Shown one piece after another: positions 42,972-52,774 of a DNA stretch of 64,000 nt. Position numbers and translations under genes: made by a program. Source of the stretch: Bifidobacterium simiiventris (lineage in GTDB: Bacteria > Actinomycetota > Actinomycetes > Actinomycetales > Bifidobacteriaceae); assembly GCF_019331715.1 (NCBI RefSeq), contig NZ_JAHBBG010000005.1, positions 104,236-168,235 on the forward strand, given 5' to 3'. Below the pieces are notes generated by a model. The model was not told the DNA's origin, searched no databases, and worked only from the letters and a program-made list of their open reading frames with translations. Numbering within the stretch: position 1 is the stretch's first letter; every line of letters starts with the position of its first letter.

Positions 42972-45626
42972 TCAGTCGGCCTTCACGTCGTCGACGTGCA
43001 CCGAGCCGTCGTCGTCCGGGTCGGTCGGCATGGCGTTGAGCTCGAGATGGTCACCGCCGGTCTGATCGACGAACACCGTGTCGCCGTCGTGCACCTTGCC
43101 GGCCAGCAGCATACGCGCCAGCTGGTCGCCGACCTCGGTCTGCACCAGACGACGCAGCGGACGCGCGCCGTACGCCGGATCGTAGCCGGTGTCGGCGAGC
43201 CATTCGCGCGCGGCGTCGGTGACGTCGAGGCGAATGCGGCGATCGGTGAGACGAGACGCGACCTGCGCGACCTGGATGTTCACGATGCCGCCCAGCTCCT
43301 CACGGGTGAGCGGGTGGAACATGACGATCTCATCGAGGCGGTTGAGGAACTCCGGCTTGAAGTTCATGTGCACCGCGTCCATCACGGCCTTCTTCTTGGC
43401 GTCCGCGTCCATGTCCTGATTGACGAGGAACTGCGAGCCGAGGTTGGAGGTCATGATGAGGATCGTGTTCTTGAAGTCCACGGTCCGGCCCTGGCCATCG
43501 GTCAGACGACCGTCGTCGAGCACCTGCAGCAGCACGTCGAAGACTTCCGGATTGGCCTTCTCGACCTCGTCGAACAGCACCACCGAATACGGACGACGCC
43601 GCACGGCCTCAGTCAGCTGGCCACCTTCTTCGTAACCGACGTAGCCCGGCGCGGCACCGATCAGACGCGACACGGAGGCCTTCTCCATGTACTCGCTCAT
43701 ATCGATACGCACCATGGCCTTCTCGTCGTCGAACAGGAAGTCGGCGAGCGCCTTCGCCAGTTCGGTCTTGCCCACGCCGGTGGGGCCGAGGAACAGGAAC
43801 GAGCCGGTCGGACGGTTCGGATCGGAGATGCCGGCACGCGAGCGGCGCACCGCGTCGGACACGGCCGCGATGGCTTCCTTCTGGCCGATCACGCGCTTGC
43901 CGAGGTATTCCTCCATGTGCAGGAGCTTCTCGTTTTCGCCTTGCATGAGGCGGCCGACGGGGATGCCGGTCCATTCGGAGACGATGCCGGCCACCGAATC
44001 GGCGTCGACATGGTCGGGCACCATCGGTTCGGGCTTGTTCGCACCGTTCGCGGTGTCCTCGGCATCGGCCTTCTCGGCCGCGTCGAGCTGCTTCTGGATC
44101 GCTGGAATCTCGCCGTACAGGATACGGCTCGCTTCGGCCAGGTTGCCTTCGCGGGTGAACTTGTCGGCCTTCACGCGCAGCGCGTCCATCTGGGCGCGCA
44201 GGTCGCCGACCTTGTTGTGGCCGGCCTTCTCCGCATCCCAGCGGGCCTTGAGCCCCGCGAGCTTCTCGCGCGCGTCGGCCATCTCGGCCTGCAGCTTCTC
44301 GAGACGCTCCTTGGACGCCGGATCCTCGGCCTTCTTGAGCTGCATCTCCTCCATCTCGTAGCGCGTCACCTTGCGCTGGAGCTCATCGATCTCCTCCGGG
44401 GAGGAGTCGAGTTCCATCCTCAGGTGCGCGGCCGCCTCGTCGACCAGATCGATGGCCTTGTCGGGCAGCTGACGGCCGGAAATGTACCGGTTGGACAGCG
44501 TCGCCGCTGCGACCAGCGCATCGTCGCCGATCGTCACCTTGTGGTGCGCCTCGTAGCGCTGCTTCAGGCCACGCAGGATCGCGATCGTGTCCTCCACGCT
44601 CGGCTCGCCGACGTACACCTGCTGGAAACGACGCTCCAGCGCCGGATCCTTCTCGATGTTCTCGCGGTATTCGTCCAGCGTGGTCGCGCCGATCAGGCGC
44701 AGCTCGCCGCGCGCCAGCATCGGCTTCAACATATTGCCGGCGTCCATCGAGCCTTCGGCCGCACCCGCGCCGACGATCGTATGGATCTCGTCGATGAACG
44801 TGATGATCTCGCCGTTCGCGCTCTTGATCTCGTTGAGGACGGCCTTGAGGCGTTCCTCGAACTCGCCACGGTACTTGGAGCCGGCCACCATCGACCCGAG
44901 GTCGAGGGAGATCAGCTTCTTGTTCTGCAGCGTGGTCGGCACGTCGCCGGCGACGATGCGCTGAGCGAGTCCTTCGACGACGGCGGTCTTGCCGACGCCA
45001 GGCTCGCCGATCAGCACCGGGTTGTTTTTGGTGCGGCGGCTCAGGATCTGGATGACGCGGCGGATCTCCTGGTCACGGCCGATCACCGGGTCGAGCTTGC
45101 CTTCCTTCGCGGCGGCGGTCAGGTCGGTCGAGTACTTCTCGAGTGCCTTGTACGAGCCTTCCGCGTCCGGGCTGGTGACCTTCGCGCCGCCACGGATGCC
45201 GGGGACGGCCTTGCGCAGCGCCTCCGGCGTCACGCCGTTCTGGCGCAGGATGTCGGCCGACTGGTTCGGCGCGCTTGCCGCGATGCCGATGAGCAGATGC
45301 TCGGTGGAGACGTATTCGTCGCCCATCTGCTGCATTTCCTTCTCGGCCTGCGCGAGCGCGGCGGTCAGCTGGCGGCTGGCCTGCGGCTGCGACGTGGTGG
45401 AGCCGGACGCGCTCGGCAGCGCGACGAGCGCGTTGCGCACGGCAGCGCCGATGGCCTGCGGGTTGCCGCCCGCGGCCTGAATGAGTCCTTGGATGACGCC
45501 GTTCTCCTGACGCAGGAGCGCGTCCATGACGTGCAGGGTCTCGACCTGCGCGTTGCCCGCGGCGGACGCGCTCTGGATCGCGTCGCCGATCACTTGCTGG
45601 GCCATCGTGGTGAACTTCTGTTCCAT
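42972..45626 (-). CDS. clpB: ATP-dependent chaperone ClpB
   Basis: Protein disaggregase working with DnaK. The 884-aa protein starts [20 protein letters not shown] (Clp-N domain). It has two AAA+ modules with Walker A motifs [13 protein letters not shown] and [14 protein letters not shown]. The long middle coiled-coil arm lies between them ([20 protein letters not shown] and on), which distinguishes ClpB from ClpA/ClpC. GGGAGG sits 6 nt before the ATG at 45626; the upstream extension in frame is rejected. A HAIR site at 45787 indicates control by HspR. Confidence 0.97.
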   Translation of the reverse strand: MEQKFTTMAQQVIGDAIQSASAAGNAQVETLHVMDALLRQENGVIQGLIQAAGGNPQAIGAAVRNALVALPSASGSTTSQPQASRQLTAALAQAEKEMQQMGDEYVSTEHLLIGIAASAPNQSADILRQNGVTPEALRKAVPGIRGGAKVTSPDAEGSYKALEKYSTDLTAAAKEGKLDPVIGRDQEIRRVIQILSRRTKNNPVLIGEPGVGKTAVVEGLAQRIVAGDVPTTLQNKKLISLDLGSMVAGSKYRGEFEERLKAVLNEIKSANGEIITFIDEIHTIVGAGAAEGSMDAGNMLKPMLARGELRLIGATTLDEYRENIEKDPALERRFQQVYVGEPSVEDTIAILRGLKQRYEAHHKVTIGDDALVAAATLSNRYISGRQLPDKAIDLVDEAAAHLRMELDSSPEEIDELQRKVTRYEMEEMQLKKAEDPASKERLEKLQAEMADAREKLAGLKARWDAEKAGHNKVGDLRAQMDALRVKADKFTREGNLAEASRILYGEIPAIQKQLDAAEKADAEDTANGANKPEPMVPDHVDADSVAGIVSEWTGIPVGRLMQGENEKLLHMEEYLGKRVIGQKEAIAAVSDAVRRSRAGISDPNRPTGSFLFLGPTGVGKTELAKALADFLFDDEKAMVRIDMSEYMEKASVSRLIGAAPGYVGYEEGGQLTEAVRRRPYSVVLFDEVEKANPEVFDVLLQVLDDGRLTDGQGRTVDFKNTILIMTSNLGSQFLVNQDMDADAKKKAVMDAVHMNFKPEFLNRLDEIVMFHPLTREELGGIVNIQVAQVASRLTDRRIRLDVTDAAREWLADTGYDPAYGARPLRRLVQTEVGDQLARMLLAGKVHDGDTVFVDQTGGDHLELNAMPTDPDDDGSVHVDDVKAD

Positions 45627-45786
45627 AACAACCTCCCAAAAGTCTTGTACTGCGCCCCGGACCGCATCGGTCAAGCCCAGCCGCACGGCATCGTCCGCGC
45701 GTCGCAGCCCGACCGTCCGTCGGATCGCAGGTTTTCGTTCGTTTCTGACTTACTCAACCGGACTACCACCCATTCTATTCCCAAAA

Positions 45787-45807
45787 CTTGAGTCCAACAC
45801 GCTCAAG
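45787..45807. promoter_or_regulatory. HAIR (HspR-associated inverted repeat) upstream of clpB
   Basis: CTTGAGT-N7-GCTCAAG, one mismatch from the consensus CTTGAGT-N7-ACTCAAG; arms extend to AAACTTGAG/CTCAAGTTT. A TAGAAT box follows on the minus strand. HspR control of clpB is known in bifidobacteria and streptomycetes. Confidence 0.87.
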
Positions 45808-45921
45808 TTTGTAAAACCATCATCCATCCACACCTCAACACAGCGATGCCGGCCGCAACATATCCGCGCCTAGACTATGCACCGGAACCACCCACAAGAG
45901 AGACTTCGAGAAACGACCATC

Positions 45922-46851
45922 ATGATCTTCCAATCCGGCGCGCTGCTCATCGCCATCCTCGGCACGTACGCGCTCAAGCACCTGCACGTTTTCGGCGAGC
46001 GCGACTACAAGGTGGCGCAGGGCATCGTGTTCAACATGACGCTGCCGTGCGCGATCATTCTGTCGTTCGCGACGAACAAGCACGACATGAGGATGCTGTG
46101 GATCGTGCTGTTCGGCTTCTTCGCCTGCGCGATCCCGCTGTTCGTCGTGTTTCTCGGCTCGCGCGGCGACGAGCGCAACTACCGCGCGTTCCAGATGCTC
46201 AACGCGTCCGGCCTGAACCTCGGCGCATTCTGCCTGCCGGTGGTGCAGACGTTCATGGGCGCGTCGGCAGGTCTGCCGATCATCATGCTGGATATCGGCA
46301 ACGCGACGGTCGCGACGGCGGGATCGCTGACGATCACGCGAACATTGCTGCATATGGATGATAATTTCCGATCATTGCCGCTCAGTCTGCGGCTGCGCAA
46401 TATCGCGCATGATTTTTTGGGATCGATTTCGTTCGATATTTACATGTTGATGCTGGTGTTCATGTTTCTTCACATCACCATTCCACAGCCGATCATCACG
46501 CTGATCACGCCGTTCGCCAATGCGAATGCGTTCTGCGCGATGGCGATGATCGGCCTGATGATGGAGATTCCCGACAATCGCAAGGATCGGATCGAACTGG
46601 GCAAGGTGATTGCGTGGCGCGCCGTGTTCGGCGTGATCATCGCGGTCGCGGCATGGTTCGTCCTGCCGTTCGACATGCGCATCCGCGAGATCATCGTGCT
46701 CGGTTCGTTCGCCCCGATCACGATCTTCTCGACCAAGTTCACCGATTCGCTCACCGGCAACGCGAAACTCGCCGGTTTTTCGCTGACCGTCACCGCGATC
46801 CTCAGCCTCATCGTCATGACGATCCTGCACGCGCTGCTGCCAGGGGCGTAA
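45922..46851 (+). CDS. AEC-family transporter
   Basis: 309-aa membrane protein of the auxin-efflux-carrier family, usually organic-acid or amino-acid exporters. About eight to ten hydrophobic segments are visible, for example MIFQSGALLIAILGTYALKH, NMTLPCAIILSFATNKHDM, GLNLGAFCLPVVQTFMGASA and IIVLGSFAPITIFSTKFTDS. An upstream ATG at 45877 is rejected: a TAGACT box (45871-45876) touches it, so transcription would begin inside that reading frame, whereas the ATG at 45922 would have a leader of about 40 nt. Divergent from clpB; substrate unknown. Confidence 0.85.
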   Translation: MIFQSGALLIAILGTYALKHLHVFGERDYKVAQGIVFNMTLPCAIILSFATNKHDMRMLWIVLFGFFACAIPLFVVFLGSRGDERNYRAFQMLNASGLNLGAFCLPVVQTFMGASAGLPIIMLDIGNATVATAGSLTITRTLLHMDDNFRSLPLSLRLRNIAHDFLGSISFDIYMLMLVFMFLHITIPQPIITLITPFANANAFCAMAMIGLMMEIPDNRKDRIELGKVIAWRAVFGVIIAVAAWFVLPFDMRIREIIVLGSFAPITIFSTKFTDSLTGNAKLAGFSLTVTAILSLIVMTILHALLPGA

Positions 46852-47243
46852 CGCCTTGCGAGTGGCGGGCCTCGGCTCCCTCGGCTGAGGGAGCTGGCAG
46901 CGAAGCTGACTGAGGGAGCGTACACGCTACCACGTTCATAGCTGCTGAACGCTGTAACGCCTACACTCCCTCAGTCTCACCCACGTTCGACAGCTCCCTC
47001 AGCCGAGGGAGCCGAGACTCGCTGACGCTCGCAAAAAATCAGCCCGCGATCATCCTGCAATTTCGGACGGCCTACGGCCGACTCAACATGGCCTCGCTCA
47101 CGCTCGGCTCGTGCAGGACGAAAGCCCATCGGGCTTTCGTTTAACCCTGCACGGCCCTGCAATTTCAGACGGCCTACGGCCGACTCAATTCTGGCCTCGC
47201 TCACGCTCGGCTCGTGCAGGACGAAAGCCCACCGGGCTTTCGT
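46852..47243. other. 392-bp intergenic region made of repeats
   Basis: No gene is visible. It is filled by the 26-bp inverted pair of the CTC-rich family (46871-47016), a short A-run (GCAAAAAATC, about 47031) and two tandem copies of a 100-bp unit (47054-47256). It lies between convergent genes. Confidence 0.8.
46871..47016. repeat. facing pair of the CTC-rich repeat with perfect 26-bp arms
   Basis: The sequence from 46871 to 46896 (CTCGGCTCCCTCGGCTGAGG onward) is exactly complementary to 46991-47016. Inner parts GCAGCGAAGCTGACTGAGGG and CACTCCCTCAGTCTC belong to the same family. Confidence 0.87.
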
Positions 47244-47256
47244 TTAACCCTGCACG
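47054..47256. repeat. tandem duplication of the 3' end and terminator of the FAH-family gene
   Basis: Units 47054-47153 and 47156-47256 differ at about five positions. Each contains GACGGCCTACGGCCGACTCA and a hairpin ACGAAAGCCC/GGGCTTTCGT, then TTAACCCTGCACG, which in the second unit is the complement of the last codons and stop of the gene. Confidence 0.88.
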
Positions 47257-48065
47257 ACCACGTTGCGCAGGTCGCCGATGCCTTCGACGTGGACGATCGG
47301 CTCGTCGCCCGGGTCGAGGTGGCCGGAGGCGTTCGGCGTGCCGGTCATGATCACGTCGCCCGGCAGCAGCGTGGAGAAGCTCGAGATCGCGGCGATCTGC
47401 TCGGGGATGCCGTGGATGAGGTTCGCGGTGGTGCCGCTCGCCATCGGCACGTCCTCGCCGTTCAACGTGAACGAGATCTTCGCGTCGCGCCAGTTGAGGT
47501 CGTCGCGTGCCACGATCCATGGGCCGAGCGGGCAGGACGTGTCGAATCCCTTCGCACGCGTCCACGTCGGGTCGAGTCCCTGCAGATCGCGCAGCGTCAC
47601 GTCATTGACGCACGTGAAACCAAGCACGTAGTCCATCGCCTTCTCGACCGGCACGTTCTTGGCGATGCGGCCCATCACCACGGCGACCTCCGGTTCGAAG
47701 TTCATGTCGTGGCTGTACGGCGGGATAACAATCGGATCATCAGGTCCGATCACCGAAGTTGAAGGCTTGGTGAAGATCACCATGTTCTCCGGCGCGTGGG
47801 CGATCTCGGAGTGACCTGCCTCGTGCATGAACTGGGCGTGTGCCTCGTAGTTCTTGGCCAGGCCGTACACCTTCGACGGCAGCACCGGGGCGAGCAGACG
47901 CACACCTTCGGCGTCGATGGCGTAGCGTTCTCCAGTGGGCTGCATGGTGCCGGCGCCGAACGGGTAGCCGTCCAGTTCGATCAGATAGTCCTTGTGATCG
48001 GTCGGGTCGTTCTGGACGAACGCATATCGCGGGGTTCCGTTGAGGGAAAATCGTGCAATTCTCAT
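47244..48065 (-). CDS. fumarylacetoacetate hydrolase family protein
   Basis: 273-aa metal-dependent hydrolase/decarboxylase of the FAH fold. It has the conserved SKVYGLAKNYEAHA, FTKPSTSVIGPDDPIVIPPY, the metal-binding NFEPEVAVVMGR and GFTCVNDVTLRDLQ. The C-terminus contains STLLPGDVIMTGTPNASG. The family covers acylpyruvases and oxaloacetate decarboxylases (FAHD1-like); the true substrate here is unknown. TACACT lies exactly 7 nt before the ATG at 48065, so the start is likely leaderless; the longer reading is rejected. Its last codons and stop are duplicated downstream. Confidence 0.92.
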   Translation of the reverse strand: MRIARFSLNGTPRYAFVQNDPTDHKDYLIELDGYPFGAGTMQPTGERYAIDAEGVRLLAPVLPSKVYGLAKNYEAHAQFMHEAGHSEIAHAPENMVIFTKPSTSVIGPDDPIVIPPYSHDMNFEPEVAVVMGRIAKNVPVEKAMDYVLGFTCVNDVTLRDLQGLDPTWTRAKGFDTSCPLGPWIVARDDLNWRDAKISFTLNGEDVPMASGTTANLIHGIPEQIAAISSFSTLLPGDVIMTGTPNASGHLDPGDEPIVHVEGIGDLRNVVVQG

Positions 48066-48182
48066 GCTGCCCAGTGTAGTAGTCAGCCTAACCGTACGAT
48101 TTCCCGTCATTCCAGCCCAAACGATCGCAACCGAATCCACATCACGATCCGACAGCCCGGCGACGGCCGCCACGGCCGCTTC

Positions 48183-49253
48183 TCAGTCCCGCGGCCGCCA
48201 CGCCGCATGACGCATCACCATCCACGGCGTGCGCCGCTCCACGATCGCCACCAGCAGCCATCCGCCGAGCAGCGTGCCGCCGACCGCGAGTATCGCGTCG
48301 GTGCGGCCGTCATGCACATCCCCCGGCTCGGGTGCGGGCACCGGGATCTTCACACGGTGCCCGCTCACCAGCAGTCGGTGCGTGTTCACGCCGTATGGCG
48401 TGCAGGTCATGAGCGTGAGCCGATCCTCGCCTTGCACAATCTTCAGCTGGCTCGTGTCGTCCGGCAGGATCACGCTGATGCGGTCGACCTGGTAGCCGAT
48501 CGTCTCACCCATCACCTCGACGTACATGAAGTCGCCCTTCTTCACCTCGTCGAGCCGGGTGAACATGAGCGCTTCGACCAGTCCGCGGTGACCGGTGATG
48601 ACCGAATGTGTAGATTTTCCGCCGACCGGCAGGCTCGTGCCGTACAGATGCCCCGCGCCCGACGCGAGCGCCTCCTCGGACGTGCCATGGTAGATCGGCA
48701 GCTCAATCGACACGGTGGGCACCTTGATCGTACCCATCACGCCATTGCCCGAGTCGAGCAGCGATTGGTATTCCTTGTCCTTGCTGGCTGCGGAGTCCTC
48801 GCCCTTGGCGTGGGAGCCGCCGCCCTGCGAGGAGAACGGGTCAACCGCTTCACCAAGAATCGGCTGACCGGACGCGGCGAGCGTGCGGTTATAGGCGCGC
48901 GCTGCCTTGAGCGCATCCTCGGCCTGCGGGTACGGCCATCCGGCGACGTGCTTGGCGGACTGCTGCGAGGTCTGCGCGAGCTGCAGCGAGCTGCGGTATT
49001 GCAGAGCGATCGGAAAGCCGGCCACGCCGATCGCCGCGATCAGCAGCAATACGGTGAACACGCGCATGATCACGAGTGATCGTTGCAGCCGACGACGCTC
49101 GGCGGCGACGTCGGCGACGTTCACGATTCGATCAAAAGTCTGATCACCGTATGATCGCTTATGAACATTCGCATCCGCGTCTGATGGCGCACGACGGCGT
49201 TTTACGGTTTTATGCCGAGGCGCGGTCTGCGCCAAGGATGAACGGTGCGTCAC
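48183..49253 (-). CDS. class C sortase
   Basis: Membrane transpeptidase, normally polymerising pilin subunits. The 356-aa protein has an N-terminal membrane segment (IMRVFTVLLLIAAIGVAGFP), the class C hallmarks ASGAGHLYGTSLPVGGKSTH and SVITGHRGLVEALMFTRLDE. The catalytic cysteine is in TLMTCTPYGVNTHRLLVSGH, with the histidine in TGHRG and the arginine in HRLLV. A C-terminal hydrophobic stretch (AILAVGGTLLGGWLLVAIVE) is also typical. No pilin or LPXTG gene is nearby, so it is an orphan copy. The start is a GTG at 49253 without a good Shine-Dalgarno and is uncertain. Confidence 0.9.
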   Translation of the reverse strand: MTHRSSLAQTAPRHKTVKRRRAPSDADANVHKRSYGDQTFDRIVNVADVAAERRRLQRSLVIMRVFTVLLLIAAIGVAGFPIALQYRSSLQLAQTSQQSAKHVAGWPYPQAEDALKAARAYNRTLAASGQPILGEAVDPFSSQGGGSHAKGEDSAASKDKEYQSLLDSGNGVMGTIKVPTVSIELPIYHGTSEEALASGAGHLYGTSLPVGGKSTHSVITGHRGLVEALMFTRLDEVKKGDFMYVEVMGETIGYQVDRISVILPDDTSQLKIVQGEDRLTLMTCTPYGVNTHRLLVSGHRVKIPVPAPEPGDVHDGRTDAILAVGGTLLGGWLLVAIVERRTPWMVMRHAAWRPRD

Positions 49254-49265
49254 GATGGGTTCCGA

Positions 49266-50156
49266 TCAGATGAACGCGCGTTCGCCGAAGATGGCGGTAC
49301 CGACGCGCACGATCGTGGAGCCTTCCGCGATGGCGAGCGCCATGTCGTGCGTCATGCCCATCGACAGTTCGGTGCAGTGTTCCGTGCCGGGCGCGCCGGC
49401 GGCGAGGATCTGGTCGCGGGTCTTGCGCAGGTGCGCGAAGCCGCGGCGGATGGTGCGTTCGTCGTCCACGTGAGCGCCGATGGTCATCAGTCCTTGCAGT
49501 TCCAGGCCGTCGAGTGTGCCGATGCGCTGGGCGAGCATGATCGCGCGCGCCGGATCACAGCCGGACTTGGAGGCTTCGCCGGATTCGTTGACTTCGAGCA
49601 GCACGCCGACGGTGATGCCGTGCATGGCCGCGCGACGGGCGATCTTTTCGGCCAGTTCGATCGAGTCGACCGATTCTATGGTGTTGACGACCGGCAGCAC
49701 CTTACCGATCTTATTTGATTGCAATTGACCGATGAGATGGAACGGAATGTGCGTTCCGGCGGTCGATGTGTTCATTTCGTGATGGTCGGAGACGGTTGTG
49801 ACGGTATGGCGAGGATCCTCAGCGGTTGCGGAGGTATCGTCGCCGGTTCCGCTCACACCGAGCGAGAACCCGCGTTCCGCGCACTGGCGCGTCAGTCCGG
49901 CGGCCTTGACTGCCACTTCCTGAGGGCGGTTCTCGCCGATCATGCGCACGCCGGCATCGATCGCGGCCATAATCTCGCCCACGTCGCGCGTCTTCGTGGC
50001 GGCCAGCAGCTTCACCGATCCCGCGGCTCGTCCGGCGTCCGACTCCGCCTGAGCCACCGCATCGAGCACGCGATGTACGCCGTCCGCGATCTCCTTCGCG
50101 CGCGTGGCGTCGATCACTTCATTGGCGAGATCCTTGTGGTCCATATACGCTGTCAT
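49266..50156 (-). CDS. yggS: YggS/PROSC-family pyridoxal-phosphate homeostasis protein
   Basis: 296-aa PLP-binding barrel protein that controls free PLP. The lysine is in VKLLAATKTRDVGEIMAAID. Further family motifs are IGENRPQEVAVKAAG, FHLIGQLQSNKIGKVLPVVN, SIELAEKIARRA, GLMTIGAH and ELSMGMTHDMALAIAEGSTI. An insertion of about 40 residues (GDDTSATAEDPRHTVTTVSD) sits between the ENR and HLIGQ motifs. GGGGAG precedes the ATG at 50156. In many actinobacteria yggS lies beside ftsZ/sepF; here it is beside a sortase. Confidence 0.93.
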   Translation of the reverse strand: MTAYMDHKDLANEVIDATRAKEIADGVHRVLDAVAQAESDAGRAAGSVKLLAATKTRDVGEIMAAIDAGVRMIGENRPQEVAVKAAGLTRQCAERGFSLGVSGTGDDTSATAEDPRHTVTTVSDHHEMNTSTAGTHIPFHLIGQLQSNKIGKVLPVVNTIESVDSIELAEKIARRAAMHGITVGVLLEVNESGEASKSGCDPARAIMLAQRIGTLDGLELQGLMTIGAHVDDERTIRRGFAHLRKTRDQILAAGAPGTEHCTELSMGMTHDMALAIAEGSTIVRVGTAIFGERAFI

Positions 50157-50307
50157 GCCATTACTCCCCTGCTACCGTCCATTCCCATTGCAGCCTAGTC
50201 AGTTAGTCTAATCACCATGACGACGCCCGTACCGGCATTTGCCCAACGTTGTCGCCATACCCACGTAAGCACCAGTACCGTGTCAGTGTAAACCGACACG
50301 TTCTTGG

Positions 50308-50430
50308 TCTCGGCTCCTTCAGCCAAGGAAGCTGTTCCTCGGGAACAGGCGACTGCCACGCCGAACCGGTCCCGGCTCCCTCTGCTGGGGAAGCTGTCAG
50401 CCGCAGACTGACTGAGGGAACGTCACACCC
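50308..50430. repeat. two tandem copies of the CTC-rich hairpin repeat
   Basis: First copy: CTCGGCTCCTTCAGCCAAGG plus a TTCCTCGGGAA hairpin. Second copy: CGGCTCCCTCTGCTGGGG, GTCAGCCGCAGACTGAC, TGAGGGAACG. Located between gluQ and yggS. Confidence 0.78.
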
Positions 50431-50440
50431 ATTCGTCCAC

Positions 50441-51604
50441 TCACGCCGCAAACGGATTATCAGGCACGCGCCGGTCCTGCGCATGGGCCGCGATCTTGCG
50501 CCAATCGAATATGCCCAGTAGATCGCGGGCCTCGCACGGCTGCGGCTCATCCAGCAGCCCGAGCAGCCATCCGCAGTAGCCGATCACCTGCCGCGCCGTG
50601 ACGCCTTGCGAGCGCAGCACGCCCATGTCAAGCGACCGCTGCCGTTTGGCCAGACGTTTGCCGGACGCATTGTCGATCAGCGGCAGATGCGCGAATGCTG
50701 GCGCGCACGATCCGTTTGCAGCCCCGTTTCCGCCGCCCCATCCACCGGCGATCAGCCGTTCGCGGATGTACAGCTGCAGTGCGGTCGAACGCAACAGGTC
50801 GCGGCCACGCACGATATCGGTCACACCCATGTCGAGATCGTCCACGGTGACGGCCAGCTGGTAGGCGAACAGTCCATCCGCCCGTTTCATCACCGTATCT
50901 CCAAGATCGTGAGCGAGGTTGAACGTTTGTGATCCGAACACGCGATCGATGAAGGTCATGTCGCGATCGGGCGAGTACAGCCGTAGCGAATGCTGCCGGC
51001 CGGCGTCCAGCCGACGGCGTATCTCGGCCGGATCGTCACGCAACAGCATGCGGCAGGTACCGGGGTATACCACGAATCCGTCACCTTCCTGCGGCGCGGA
51101 TGCCGCGCGGATATCGGCACGCGAGCAGAAGCACGGATACACCGTGTCCGGATCGAACATCACGCCATCGCCACATCCGTCATTGGGCCGAGCCTGCGAT
51201 GCTTCTGCGCCAATCTCCGCATCATCACATGGCCCCTCACACCCACACGGCATCTTCACACCGTCACCGCAACCATCGCCATGCGCACACAATGCGCGAA
51301 TGGCTTCACCATATCTGTCCAAACGATCGGACTGGTATACGGGATCTCCATCCCAACCCAACCCGAGCCAAGCCAGATCGTCCATGATCCACCGGTCGGC
51401 GTCCGGCAGCACGCGCGGCCGGTCGATGTCCTCAATGCGCAGGATCATCCGTCCACCGGCGGCCCGCGCGGACAGCCATGCGGCCAGCATCGCGTAGACG
51501 TTGCCGATATGCATGCGCCCTGACGGCGTCGGCGCGAACCGTCCCGTCACCGGCCGGGCAGCCGACCGATCAGCCATCTGGCCGTTCACCGATCGCCCGT
51601 TCAT
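50441..51604 (-). CDS. gluQ: glutamyl-Q tRNA(Asp) synthetase-like protein (GluQRS)
   Basis: Truncated glutamyl-tRNA synthetase paralogue, which in E. coli adds glutamate to queuosine of tRNA-Asp. 387 aa from the ATG at 51604, which overlaps the stop of the upstream gene (TGATG). It has the HIGH-type motif [19 protein letters not shown] and the LRIEDID segment. The zinc-site CFCSRADI and YPGTCR are present, with a KMSKS-like KRLAKRQRS. No anticodon-binding domain follows, as expected. About 40 extra residues with repeated GCGDGV motifs and six or more cysteines sit before the zinc site, making it longer than the usual ~300 aa. Confidence 0.87.
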   Translation of the reverse strand: MNGRSVNGQMADRSAARPVTGRFAPTPSGRMHIGNVYAMLAAWLSARAAGGRMILRIEDIDRPRVLPDADRWIMDDLAWLGLGWDGDPVYQSDRLDRYGEAIRALCAHGDGCGDGVKMPCGCEGPCDDAEIGAEASQARPNDGCGDGVMFDPDTVYPCFCSRADIRAASAPQEGDGFVVYPGTCRMLLRDDPAEIRRRLDAGRQHSLRLYSPDRDMTFIDRVFGSQTFNLAHDLGDTVMKRADGLFAYQLAVTVDDLDMGVTDIVRGRDLLRSTALQLYIRERLIAGGWGGGNGAANGSCAPAFAHLPLIDNASGKRLAKRQRSLDMGVLRSQGVTARQVIGYCGWLLGLLDEPQPCEARDLLGIFDWRKIAAHAQDRRVPDNPFAA

Positions 51605-52587
51605 CAGCCGACCCACAGCTCATGGTCGAGCGGCCATTCGTTGGGCATGCAGCCGTCGAGATGCATGGACTGTTCCTGCATGAGCGGCGCGCGTTGGCCG
51701 ATGCCGGCGCAGGTCGTCTCGTTGTCGATATGGCCGAGCCGGTGGCCGACCTCGTGGTTGACGACCATCTCGCGATAGCGCGCAAGCGTGCCGCCGGCGT
51801 CGAGCCACGAGTCGACGGAACCGTTCCAACGGTCGAGGTTGACGATGACCTGCTGATCGACGCGACAGCTGTATTCGACGGAGCATGACGGCGAGAAATC
51901 GGTCATGTACTTCGCCTGGGACAGGATGATGTCCATGTCGGCGATGTCGCAGTCCGCTTCGGAGGTCTGTTCGAAGGTGACGCCGGCCCTTGGCCAGCCC
52001 TTCACGTTGTTGAGGGTGGAGAACACGGTGTTGGCGAACGCCGTGGTGTTGCCGACATCACCGCGGGTCTTCAGACAGTAGGTGTAGACGTACGGCCCAG
52101 CCCCCGTCTCGTCGGCCGAGGTCTGCGCCGTCGATCGTGCCTGATCAAGGATGCGCGTTTTCTCGGTTTCGCTCAACGGTTGTGCAGATTTGTCGGAGGC
52201 CAGCGTGCTGGCGATGTCCTCGGCCTTCGAATCGGCGGCCGTCTTCTGGGATGGCGACGACTCGGCACCCGCACCGGACGCATCATCAGTGCCAGCCCTT
52301 TCGCCTCCCGATTTTCCCTGTGCAGCCGTCGAATCACTAGAATCACGCCCGGAACCGTTCCCGGACGCGCCGGCCGAACCATCCCCTTCCACGGATCCGA
52401 CTGTCTTTCCCGAAGCCGCCAGCCGGTAGGATTCCAGCGCGCGGCCGGACGAAGTCACGGATGCAACGACCACAACCAGCAGCACGACCGCCAGCACGGC
52501 GGCGCCCACACGGCGCAACACGAATATGCGATCCTTGCCAAACCGCAGACGCGAGAACCGGAGCCGAGGCAATGTCGGTCGTCCCAT
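51604..52587 (-). CDS. DUF3152 protein, membrane-anchored metalloprotease-like
   Basis: 327-aa protein with a basic N-terminus, one membrane segment ([20 protein letters not shown]), a Ser/Gly/Ala-rich spacer of about 100 residues and an extracellular DUF3152 domain. The domain has a zincin-type [16 protein letters not shown], i.e. HExxH-like HEVGH with a third histidine, and several cysteines ([13 protein letters not shown]). The family is actinobacterial; peptidase activity is inferred from the motif. GAGGG 6 nt before the ATG at 52587 makes this start better than the ATG at 52593. Its stop overlaps the gluQ start, suggesting an operon. Confidence 0.85.
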   Translation of the reverse strand: MGRPTLPRLRFSRLRFGKDRIFVLRRVGAAVLAVVLLVVVVASVTSSGRALESYRLAASGKTVGSVEGDGSAGASGNGSGRDSSDSTAAQGKSGGERAGTDDASGAGAESSPSQKTAADSKAEDIASTLASDKSAQPLSETEKTRILDQARSTAQTSADETGAGPYVYTYCLKTRGDVGNTTAFANTVFSTLNNVKGWPRAGVTFEQTSEADCDIADMDIILSQAKYMTDFSPSCSVEYSCRVDQQVIVNLDRWNGSVDSWLDAGGTLARYREMVVNHEVGHRLGHIDNETTCAGIGQRAPLMQEQSMHLDGCMPNEWPLDHELWVG

Positions 52588-52678
52588 AATCATCCCTCAA
52601 CCCTTCCGATGAACATTCACCATTCCAACACCATCATGAATTTCCGTGCACAGTATACGCATCACCCGCATAACACAA

Positions 52679-52706
52679 CGGCTCTCCCCCTGCCGGAGGA
52701 GAGCCG
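52679..52706 (-). terminator. hairpin downstream of the aquaglyceroporin gene
   Basis: CGGCTCTCC and GGAGAGCCG around a 10-nt loop, about 70 bp after the glpF-like stop. No T-run. Confidence 0.5.
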
Positions 52707-52774
52707 CACAATCATGCCGAAACATCAGCGATCACAGACGATCAGCCGCGATCACATCATCGGCACGGCACAGG

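Noticed and set aside
42747..45791. 1014-codon plus-strand frame opposite clpB
   Set aside because: Shadow of clpB; begins inside the YHS region of the ATPase in another frame and is composed of Arg/Gly/Val/His-rich sequence.
45877..45921. Upstream ATG as start of the AEC transporter
   Set aside because: A TAGACT box directly abuts this ATG, so it would lie upstream of the transcript start, and the extra residues (HRNHPQERLRETT) are unlike the family.
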